NCBI GenBank assembly: GCA_024349765.1
Contig: AP026073.1
Span: 7,192,001 to 7,256,000 of the forward strand
Direction of reading: 5' to 3'
Source of the DNA: Streptomyces nigrescens
Lineage (GTDB): Bacteria > Actinomycetota > Actinomycetes > Streptomycetales > Streptomycetaceae
DNA: 64,000 nt
Positions 1-6,400 of the stretch are shown here, piece after piece. Positions within the stretch are counted from its first letter, which is position 1; each line of letters opens with the position of its first letter. The position numbers and the translations under genes were made by a program. A model generated the notes under the pieces. It saw nothing but the letters and a program-made list of their open reading frames with translations. It was not told where the DNA came from and searched no databases.

Positions 1-43
1 CACGACGTCCCCCTGGGCGGGATGTCGTCCTCCTGGGTGGACG

Positions 44-67
44 CGCCGCACCGGGGCCGGTGCGGCG
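44..67. terminator. GC-rich hairpin at left edge
   Basis: Perfect inverted repeat: CGCCGCACCGG at 44-54 and its complement CCGGTGCGGCG at 57-67. It lies downstream of the leftward sigma-factor gene that ends at 160, so it could end that transcript. There is no T-tract, which is common in Streptomyces. The rest of 1-159 holds a short tandem repeat (gacagcgggaaggc type, about 103-140) and no gene that I can see. Confidence 0.4.
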
Positions 68-159
68 TCGCCGGAAGGGGACGACACGGGAGGCGGGAAT
101 GTGACAGCGGGAAGGCGACAGCGGGAAGGCGACAGCGGGGGCGCGGGCCGGGGGCGACG

Positions 160-1197
160 TCACTCCTGGCCGGGGGTGAGCGCCCGGTCGAGATCGACGT
201 GGCCGAGCTTCTCGGGGTTGACCACGGCGTCGACCTCCGTGATCCGTCCGTCGTGGACGGTGAAGGCGAACACCCCGGCCTGGCGCCCCGCCGCGTCGGC
301 GAAGACCAGCCCGGTCGCGCCGTTGACCTGCTGGAGCGCGACCCGCACCGGTCCGCGTTCGGCACCGCGGGCGACCAGGCCCAGCGCGTAGCGGGCGACC
401 TTCTCGCGGCCCAGCACCGGGCGGCGGGCGGCACTCACCCGGCCGCCGCCGTCCGAGCGCCAGACCACTTCGGGGTCGAGGACGGCGAGCAGCGCGTCGA
501 GGTCGCCGCCGATGACGGCGGACAGGAACGCCTCGACGGTGCGCCGGTGTTCGGCCCGGTCGACGGTCCGGCGCGGCGCCTCGGCCCGTACCCGCCGGCG
601 GGCGCGGGAGGCCAGCTGCCGTACCGCGTCGGGTGTGCGGCCGACCGCCTCGGCGACGTCCGGGAAGGGGACGGCGAAGACGTCGTGGAGGATGAAGGCG
701 GTGCGTTCGGCGGGGGTGAGCCGTTCCAGGACGGTGAGCAGGGCCATGCCCACGGACTCGTCGAGGGTGACCCGGTCCTCCGGTGCGTCGCCGTACGCGC
801 TGCCGGGCAGTTGGTCGGCGCCGGTGCCGTCGACCAGCGGTTCCGGCAGCCAGGGCCCGACGTACCGTTCGCGGCGGGCCCGGGCCGAGCCCAGCAGGTC
901 GTAGCAGATCCGGCTGACGACGGTGGTGAGGAAGCCGCGCGGGCTGTCCACGGGTGGGTCGAGGGGCAGCGCCTGCCACCTCAGCCAGGCCTCCTGCACG
1001 GCGTCGTCCGCGTCGCTGACCGTCCCCGTGATCCGGTACGCGATCCCCCAGAGCCGTCCCCGCTCCGCCTCGAACGTCGCCAGGTGGCCCTCGGCCGGCC
1101 GCCCGGGGTGGCTGCTCGCGGCCGGGTCGGGGTGGCTGCTTGCGGTGTTCCCGCCTGTGGCGTTCCTGTCTGCGGTGTCCCTGCTCGCTTCCGCCAC
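160..1197 (-). CDS. ECF41-type RNA polymerase sigma factor with SnoaL-like C-terminal domain
   Basis: Extracytoplasmic-function sigma factor of 345 aa. Sigma region 2 lies at about residues 40-110 (GIAYRITGTVSDADDAVQEA) and region 4 at about 150-205 (ERLTPAERTAFIL, then the helix-turn-helix around VAEAVGRTPDAVRQL). A SnoaL/NTF2-like domain follows from about 215. Two signatures of group ECF41 are visible: DGGGR at 249-253 and NPEKL (family NPDKL) at 327-331. In that group the C-terminal domain acts in cis as an anti-sigma. The GTG at 1197 is chosen because GGAG sits 9 nt upstream. ECF41 genes usually adjoin a carboxymuconolactone decarboxylase, oxidoreductase or epimerase; here the upstream gene is a methyltransferase on the same strand, 82 bp away. 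The N-terminal 40 residues are low complexity and poorly supported. Confidence 0.9.
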   Translation of the reverse strand: MAEASRDTADRNATGGNTASSHPDPAASSHPGRPAEGHLATFEAERGRLWGIAYRITGTVSDADDAVQEAWLRWQALPLDPPVDSPRGFLTTVVSRICYDLLGSARARRERYVGPWLPEPLVDGTGADQLPGSAYGDAPEDRVTLDESVGMALLTVLERLTPAERTAFILHDVFAVPFPDVAEAVGRTPDAVRQLASRARRRVRAEAPRRTVDRAEHRRTVEAFLSAVIGGDLDALLAVLDPEVVWRSDGGGRVSAARRPVLGREKVARYALGLVARGAERGPVRVALQQVNGATGLVFADAAGRQAGVFAFTVHDGRITEVDAVVNPEKLGHVDLDRALTPGQE

Positions 1198-1279
1198 GTG
1201 CCGTGTCTCCCTCGCTCCGTACGCCCGCCCCGCCCCGGTCCGCCGCCGGGTCGAGGTCCGGCCCCTCCGGGGCCCGCCC

Positions 1280-2107
1280 CTAGGGACGACGCGGCGGGGC
1301 CGGGTGTGACATCGGCGGGCGGCGGGCGACGGTGAGGTCGAGGGCGTACGCCTCCTCGACCGTGCCGTCCGGGAAGACGTCGAGCAGGGCGGCCCGTTCG
1401 GCTTCCAGGACGGGGGCGGCGGCCGCCGGGCCGAGGGCCGCGAAGTACGAGCGGCTGCCGAGCATGGCGAGGTGGGTGCCGAGGGGGACCCGCCGGGTCC
1501 AGTGCAGCACGCGGCATTCCGGCTGCAGGCCGAGGCCCAGGCCGCGGAGCAGGTCGGGGGCCTCCGGTGCGATCGGGTGGGCGTGGTAGCCGGGGAGCCG
1601 GCGGGCGAGCCTGGCCTCCTGTTCGGCGGCCCAGGGGACGTCCGGGTCGGGCAGGTTCCACCACAGCGCGAGCGCGCCCCCGGGCCGCAGCACGCGCAGC
1701 GCCTCCGGGACGGAGCGCGCCGGGTCGGTCCAGTGCCATGCCTGGGCGTAGCCGACGAGGTCGAAGCCCGCGTCGTCGGAGAACGGGAGCGCCTCGCCGA
1801 TACCGCGGACGAGCGGGACGTCCGGATGGGCGGCGCGCAGTTCGGCGGCCATGGCCGCACCGGGCTCCACGGCGGTCACCCGCGCGCCGCGCGCCGTGAG
1901 CAGGCCGGTCGCGATGCCCGTTCCCGCCCCGACGTCCAGCACCCGCGCACCGGCCAGCGGGCGTCCGGCCAGTTCCTCGATCGCGGCGAAGAGGGCCGGT
2001 GGGTAGCCGGGCCGGGCGGACGCGTACTGCCCGGCGACGGTGTCGAAGGAGCGGGCGAAGCTGCCCGGGGGCGGCGGCTGGACGGGCGGGGGCGGGGTGC
2101 CGGTCAT
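1280..2107 (-). CDS. class I SAM-dependent methyltransferase
   Basis: Protein of 275 aa with the Rossmann-like methyltransferase fold. Motif I is VLDVGAGTGIATGLL, followed by the acidic loop TAVEPG, motif II-like FDLVGYAQAWHW and motif III LRVLRPGGALAL. This is the Methyltransf_11/UbiE type acting on a small molecule; the substrate cannot be read from the sequence. The ATG at 2107 is chosen because the upstream in-frame stretch is Trp/Phe/Cys-rich intergenic DNA. It is divergent from the TetR gene at 2243 and lies just upstream of the ECF41 gene on the same strand, so the two may be cotranscribed. Confidence 0.85.
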   Translation of the reverse strand: MTGTPPPPVQPPPPGSFARSFDTVAGQYASARPGYPPALFAAIEELAGRPLAGARVLDVGAGTGIATGLLTARGARVTAVEPGAAMAAELRAAHPDVPLVRGIGEALPFSDDAGFDLVGYAQAWHWTDPARSVPEALRVLRPGGALALWWNLPDPDVPWAAEQEARLARRLPGYHAHPIAPEAPDLLRGLGLGLQPECRVLHWTRRVPLGTHLAMLGSRSYFAALGPAAAAPVLEAERAALLDVFPDGTVEEAYALDLTVARRPPMSHPAPPRRP

Positions 2108-2198
2108 ACGGGCATGCTGCCGCGCGGCCGCCCCGTCGCGCCGCCGCTTCGCGAAAATCCAGAAGCACCAAAACCAGAAGCACAAGAAGCACAAAAAT

Positions 2199-2236
2199 CA
2201 GACCGGGTTCATTTTCAGGCTCGGTCTGGGTATAGT
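2199..2236 (+). promoter_or_regulatory. inverted-repeat operator over a promoter for a leaderless TetR mRNA
   Basis: Arms CAGACCG (2199-2205) and CGGTCTG (2222-2228) are perfect complements around a 16-nt spacer. The arms extend to 9 nt with one mismatch. A -10-like TATAGT is at 2231-2236, with TTCATT at 2208-2213 as a possible -35 (17-bp spacing). The TetR ATG at 2243 lies 7 nt after the -10, so the transcript would start at or next to the start codon. The position suggests autorepression and possibly control of the divergent methyltransferase. Confidence 0.5.
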
Positions 2237-2242
2237 CCTGTC

Positions 2243-3001
2243 ATGGCTGGTTTGCGGGAGCGGAAGAAGGAGCAGACGCGGCAGCGGATCGCGGCCGTGG
2301 CCTGGCGGTTGTTCGCGGAGCGCGGGTTCGAGGCGGTGACGGTCAACGAGATCGCGGAAGCCGCCGAGGTCGCCAAGGCGACGCTGTTCGCGTACTTCCC
2401 GACGAAGGAGTCGCTGGCGCTCCAGGGGGTCGGGGACGACGACCTGGCGGGGATCGTCAGCCGGCGGCCGGCCGGGCAGTCGCCGCTGGCGGCACTCCGG
2501 GCGCACTTCCGGGCGCTGGCGGCCGGGCCGATGGCCGGGTTCGACCCCGAGGTGCTGGTCTCCCGGATCCGGGTGATCTTCGACAGCCCCACCCTCAGCG
2601 CCGCCGCCAACGCCCTCCTCTACGAGCAGCGGCAACAGCTCGCCGAGGCACTCAAGGCCGAGGCCGAAGCGATCAGGGATGAGGGCGGGCAACGGGACTC
2701 CGGCGGGCGGAGGGACTCCAGCGGACGGGGGGACTCCGGCGGACGGGGGGAGATGGCCGCCGTCCTGATGGCAGCCCAGATCAGCGCGTCGCTGGTCACG
2801 CTCCAGGAGGCGTTCTTCCGCCGGCTGGCCGACGGCGCCTCGCTCGACGACGCCCGCCAACAGCTCGCCGAGGACGTCGAGTTGGCGTTCTCCCTGCTGG
2901 CGGACGGCCTTGAGCCGCACACCGACCACAGCACCACACCCCACACCGACCACAGCTCCACGCCCCACACCGACCACAGAGCCAGACCCAGCAGAGACTG
3001 A
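2243..3001 (+). CDS. TetR/AcrR family transcriptional regulator with repeat-rich tail
   Basis: A 252-aa regulator. The TetR helix-turn-helix is at residues 8-55 (RQRIAAVAWRLFAERGFEAV, then AEVAKATLFAYFPTKESL). The ligand-binding core follows to about residue 225. Two insertions look like recent repeat expansions: an 18-bp unit repeated three times from 2694 (RDSGGR-type peptide), and a 24-bp unit repeated three times from 2918 that encodes PHTDHS at the C-terminus. The His/Asp-rich tail could bind metal, but that is a guess. It is divergent from the methyltransferase, with an operator-like repeat in its own promoter. The ligand is unknown. Confidence 0.85.
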   Translation: MAGLRERKKEQTRQRIAAVAWRLFAERGFEAVTVNEIAEAAEVAKATLFAYFPTKESLALQGVGDDDLAGIVSRRPAGQSPLAALRAHFRALAAGPMAGFDPEVLVSRIRVIFDSPTLSAAANALLYEQRQQLAEALKAEAEAIRDEGGQRDSGGRRDSSGRGDSGGRGEMAAVLMAAQISASLVTLQEAFFRRLADGASLDDARQQLAEDVELAFSLLADGLEPHTDHSTTPHTDHSSTPHTDHRARPSRD

Positions 3002-3024
3002 CCCGAGGGGAAACGGAACAGACC

Positions 3025-3975
3025 ATGCGCGCACGGGGAATCAACTACGACACCGGCTTCCTTCCCGGCGAGGACCTTTCGCGGAAGAGCTTCGCGGAGG
3101 AGGCCGTCCGCAAGGACATGGCGGTCATCGCCGGCGAACTGCACTGCGACGCGGTGCGGATATCGGGCGGCGATCCGGAGCGGCTGAGCGTGGCGGCGCG
3201 CTGCGCGGCCGAGGCCGGGCTGGAGGTGTGGTTCGCGCCGTTCCCGGTGGACCTGGGGCCGGCGGAGCTGCGGACGTTCTTCGCGGACTGCGCGGACCGC
3301 GCCGAGGCCGTACGGGCCGGCGGGGCCGAGGTGGTGTTCGTCGCCGGCTGCGAGATCAGCGCGTTCTGCTCGGGCTTCATCCCCGGTGAGAAGTACGGCG
3401 AGCGGCTGGACGCGATGGTGACCGGGGACCGGGACTGGTGGATGTCGCTGGGGCCGGTGCAGGAGCGGCTCAACGCGTTCCTCGCCGAGGTCGCGGAGCT
3501 GGTGCGGGGTCGTTTCGGCGGGCGGATCACCTACGCCTCGGGCCCCTGGGAGAAGGTCGACTGGCGGCCGTTCGACCTGGTGGGCGTGGACGCGTACCGG
3601 GCGGCGTACAACGCGGCGAGGTTCCGCGAGGAGGTGCGCGGGCACTTCGCGCACGGCAAGCCGGTCGCGGTGACCGAATTCGGCACCTGCGCCTACCGGG
3701 GCGCGGGCGAGCGGGGCGGGCTGGCCTGGCAGCCGCCGGCGGGTGCGGTGCCGGACGAGAGCGAGCAGGTGCGCTACTTCGGCGAGCTGCTGGACGTCTT
3801 CGAGGAGGAGGGCGTGGACACCGCGCTGTGGTTCACCTTCGCCGCGTTCAACACCCGTAAGGGCGCCGACCTCACGTCGTACGGCGTGGTGACGATGCTC
3901 GACGAGACGCGGTGGGAGCAGCGGGAGGTATTCGCGGCGATGGCGGAACGGTACGGGGCGGGTTCCGCTCGGTAG
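3025..3975 (+). CDS. glycoside-hydrolase-like TIM-barrel protein
   Basis: A 316-aa cytoplasmic protein with no signal peptide. It has the look of an (alpha/beta)8 glycosidase: RGINYDTGF at the start, VVFVAGCEIS near residue 105-115 (putative acid/base Glu after strand 4) and PVAVTEFGTC near 215-225 (putative nucleophile Glu at strand 7). Many actinobacterial relatives carry the inherited name 'abortive phage infection protein', which I would not trust here. The ATG at 3025 is 23 bp after the TetR stop, so the two may be cotranscribed. Substrate and pathway are unknown. Confidence 0.7.
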   Translation: MRARGINYDTGFLPGEDLSRKSFAEEAVRKDMAVIAGELHCDAVRISGGDPERLSVAARCAAEAGLEVWFAPFPVDLGPAELRTFFADCADRAEAVRAGGAEVVFVAGCEISAFCSGFIPGEKYGERLDAMVTGDRDWWMSLGPVQERLNAFLAEVAELVRGRFGGRITYASGPWEKVDWRPFDLVGVDAYRAAYNAARFREEVRGHFAHGKPVAVTEFGTCAYRGAGERGGLAWQPPAGAVPDESEQVRYFGELLDVFEEEGVDTALWFTFAAFNTRKGADLTSYGVVTMLDETRWEQREVFAAMAERYGAGSAR

Positions 3976-4182
3976 GTGGCCTCGGGGGGCCTGGGGGGCT
4001 GGGGGGTGGGCCTGGGGGCGGCCCGGGAGCCGGGGGCAGGGGGCCCTAGTAGGGGGCGGGCGAACAGATCCCGTAGGGGACGGACGCGCCCCCTGCGGGT
4101 CCACAACTCCCGCGCGGTGAGAGGTATTCCACGGCTGGCGGCGAATTTCCGAGGTGCGGCGAATCCCGAGGTGCGCCCTATT

Positions 4183-4257
4183 CCGCGGAGAGGTGCACCC
4201 CGCGGAGAGGAGCATTCCGCGGAGAGGCGCACCCCGCGGAGAGGTGCACCCCGCGGG
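4183..4257. repeat. 17-bp tandem repeat, four copies plus a partial
   Basis: The unit CCGCGGAGAGGTGCACC starts at 4183, 4200, 4217 and 4234, with a partial copy from 4251. Each unit carries the palindromic CCGCGG, so the array can form alternative hairpins. It lies between the convergent genes ending at 3975 and 4268, where it may help end transcription. The rest of 3976-4267 is G-rich and holds no gene that I see. Confidence 0.85.
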
Positions 4258-4267
4258 CCCCCGTGCG

Positions 4268-4897
4268 TCACCCGTTCCGGTCGGCCGGGGCCGGGGCCGG
4301 GGCCGGGGTCGTGACCGCCGCCCTCCTTGTCCGGGCGCGGTCGAGGGACCAGGCGCACAGGCCCGTCAGTACGGCCGCCCCGGCGCCGTACACGGGCAGC
4401 CACACGGTCGTGGTGGCCGACAGGCAGTCGGCGACGGCGACATGGCTCTGGGCCGCCTGTGCATGAGCCAGGGCGACGCCGTCGCGACCGGCCAGGTGCG
4501 CGAGCGCGGCCTCCACCCGGATGCCCTCGTACCTGCCCACCGCAGGACACGCGGCACGCGTGCCCGGCATGGGGAACAGCCATGCCCAGCGCTGCAGCGC
4601 GGGCGCCAGTGTGATCGCCACGCACAGGCCGACGACCAGGGAGTACGCCGCCAGGCTCCGCAGGTACGCGGAGCCTGGACCGGGCGTCCGCGCCGGCAGC
4701 CGGTGGAAGGTGAAGATCAGCGCGAGGAGCGTCACCCCGATGTAGGTGGAGAACCACTGCCAGGATCCCTGCGCGAGGGCGGCCGCGAGCACCGCGGCGA
4801 GCGCGATGCCGATGACCCCCGGCTGGCCGGGGCCGGCATGCTCAGCGCCGAGGGAGGTCGTCTTCGGGGCCTGTCGCAGGCCGGTGTGGTGGCCCAT
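4268..4897 (-). CDS. hypothetical four-helix membrane protein
   Basis: A 209-aa protein that I do not recognise. Four hydrophobic segments stand out: about residues 27-43 (VIGIALAAVLAAALA), 49-66 (WFSTYIGVTLLALIF), 82-102 (AAYSLVVGLCVAITLAP) and 163-183 (VWLPVYGAGAAVLTGL). The region between segments 3 and 4 has two Cys residues that could face outside. The C-terminus is Arg-rich and then Ala/Pro-rich. It is convergent with the glycosidase-like gene. No partner gene suggests a role. Confidence 0.65.
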   Translation of the reverse strand: MGHHTGLRQAPKTTSLGAEHAGPGQPGVIGIALAAVLAAALAQGSWQWFSTYIGVTLLALIFTFHRLPARTPGPGSAYLRSLAAYSLVVGLCVAITLAPALQRWAWLFPMPGTRAACPAVGRYEGIRVEAALAHLAGRDGVALAHAQAAQSHVAVADCLSATTTVWLPVYGAGAAVLTGLCAWSLDRARTRRAAVTTPAPAPAPADRNG

Positions 4898-5093
4898 GGT
4901 CTCTCCCGCGTGGTTCGGAGGACCTCAGCATCCGGGCCCGCCGCACCCCGGCACGGCGCCATGCCGGGCCGGAGCGCAAGCCCCGCCCGGTTGGCGGGCT
5001 CACGGGCCCACAGGCCTGGGCGGACCGGAAGTCCGCGCCACCCGGCCCCTCAGCGGCGGCTCTTGGGCCCCTCGGTGGCGGCTCTTGGGCCGC

Positions 5094-5684
5094 TCAGCGG
5101 CGGTTCCTGGGCCGCCTCGGGTTCTTGGGCTTCCGGGCCGCCGGGTTGCCCGTACGGGTGCTGCGGCGGCGTTCGTGGCGCTCGCGGGCCTCGGCGTACT
5201 CCGCGCGGTGCAGCCGCTCCCCCGGGGCCTCGACGAGACTGCGGCAGAAGTACGCCAGCAGCGACCCGATGAAACCGATGAGCATCAGGCTCTGCCCCGA
5301 CGAGTCGGCCGCGCCCGCCGCCGACGAGCCGGGGCGGCGTACGAAGCCGTCCCAGGTGCGGCGGAAGGCCAGCGCGCTGCAGATGGCGAAGCCGGCGACC
5401 ACCAGGATGCCGACGAACGGGCCGACCGCGGCGATCTCCAGCCCCTGGAACGCGAAGCGCAGCACGACGGCCCCGGCCGCGGCGAGCGCCAGCGAGCCCA
5501 CCGCGACGCCGGCCCGGCGCAGCGGGTAGCCGCCGTCGTGATGGACCCAGGTGGTGCCGAAGAAGCGGATCGGCTCCGGCTGCGGGCCGTCGCTCTCCGG
5601 GCCGCTCTCCGGGCCGCTCTCCGGACCGCTCTCCGGCCCGCCGGCGTCCGGACGGCCGGGAGGCGGCGTCTGCTCGTCGCTCAT
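5094..5684 (-). CDS. hypothetical three-helix membrane protein with GPES repeats
   Basis: A 196-aa protein starting at the ATG at 5684 (MSDEQTPPPGRP). A disordered N-terminus carries four GPES units encoded by a 12-bp tandem repeat (about 5590-5640). Three membrane segments follow, near residues 57-77, 85-108 and 132-150. The C-terminus is strongly basic (RHERRR, then Lys/Arg/Asn-rich), so it probably lies in the cytoplasm. I do not recognise a named family. An upstream in-frame start at 5795 would add unconserved-looking residues, so I prefer 5684. Confidence 0.6.
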   Translation of the reverse strand: MSDEQTPPPGRPDAGGPESGPESGPESGPESDGPQPEPIRFFGTTWVHHDGGYPLRRAGVAVGSLALAAAGAVVLRFAFQGLEIAAVGPFVGILVVAGFAICSALAFRRTWDGFVRRPGSSAAGAADSSGQSLMLIGFIGSLLAYFCRSLVEAPGERLHRAEYAEARERHERRRSTRTGNPAARKPKNPRRPRNRR

Positions 5685-5850
5685 GGCACCGATTATCCCC
5701 GGGCCCCTGTCCGGGACGGGTTGCCCACTCACCCCATTCGGCACACACGCCCCACGGCACTCAGCCCATACAGCACGCAGCCCGCGCAGCGGCACGCACC
5801 CGTACCGTGCTCACGCCGTGCGGCACTCAGCAGCCCCCACGCCGCCCAGC

Positions 5851-5911
5851 GCCCGCACGCCGTCCCGCGCTCACATACCGTCCCGCGCCCGCACGCCGTC
5901 CCGCGCTCACA
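5851..5911. repeat. 36-bp direct repeat, two copies
   Basis: The unit starting GCCCGCACGCCGTCCCGC begins at 5851 and again at 5887. The second copy runs into the stop of the SH3-like gene. It looks like a local tandem duplication of that gene's 3' flank. Confidence 0.7.
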
Positions 5912-6215
5912 TGCAGCGCGGCGCGACCATTCCGTCGCTGCCGGTGTGGACGTACGTGTCGGAGATGTACTGGCCGGGGCCGATACTGTCCCAGATGTCC
6001 GAGGTGCCGTACGGGCCGCTGACCCGCTCCCCGTGCCGCTGGCAGCGGATCTCGATCCGTGCGCCCTCCGCCAGCAGCCGGACGACCGGGTAGTCGGTGC
6101 CGGGACCCTTGCGGACCTTGACGCGGTAGCCGGGCGCGACCGGGTAGCTGAGCCCCCCGGCTGCGGCGAGCACCTGGCCGCCGTCGACCGGTTCCGCGGA
6201 TTCCTGTGTCGTCAT
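5907..6215 (-). CDS. small SH3b-like domain protein
   Basis: A 102-aa protein. Residues about 28-100 fit a bacterial SH3 fold: YRVKVRKGPGTDYPVVRLLAEGARIEIRC carries the 'vR.gPgt.y.v...l..G' pattern, then the Trp/Gly-rich IWDSIGPGQYISDTYV. The ATG at 6215 follows GGGGGA at a good distance. There is no signal peptide, so either it acts inside the cell or it is a cytoplasmic variant of a wall-binding module. It is divergent from the Ser/Thr kinase at 6401. The function is unknown. Confidence 0.7.
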   Translation of the reverse strand: MTTQESAEPVDGGQVLAAAGGLSYPVAPGYRVKVRKGPGTDYPVVRLLAEGARIEIRCQRHGERVSGPYGTSDIWDSIGPGQYISDTYVHTGSDGMVAPRCM

Positions 6216-6400
6216 GTCGATTCCCCCGTTGACGATTGTCCGGCCGGCGGTGCCGGGCCGGCGTGTCAGCCCGGCGGTGCCGGGCCGGTTGTGCCACGCG
6301 CACGCTAGCAAGCCTCAGCGCTTTCGCACGTGTCATCGACTAGGCTCCGCGCGTCGCACCTGCGACCGATTGGCACGGGGAATGACACGGGGGTGGAACC

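Noticed and set aside
1472..2242. Plus-strand extension of the TetR gene through the methyltransferase
   Set aside because: The in-frame upstream part is antisense to the methyltransferase; a clear promoter and the family start place the gene at 2243.
3025..3975. Abortive-infection protein
   Set aside because: That name is an inherited annotation for relatives; the visible motifs point to a glycosidase-like TIM barrel and nothing shows phage defence.
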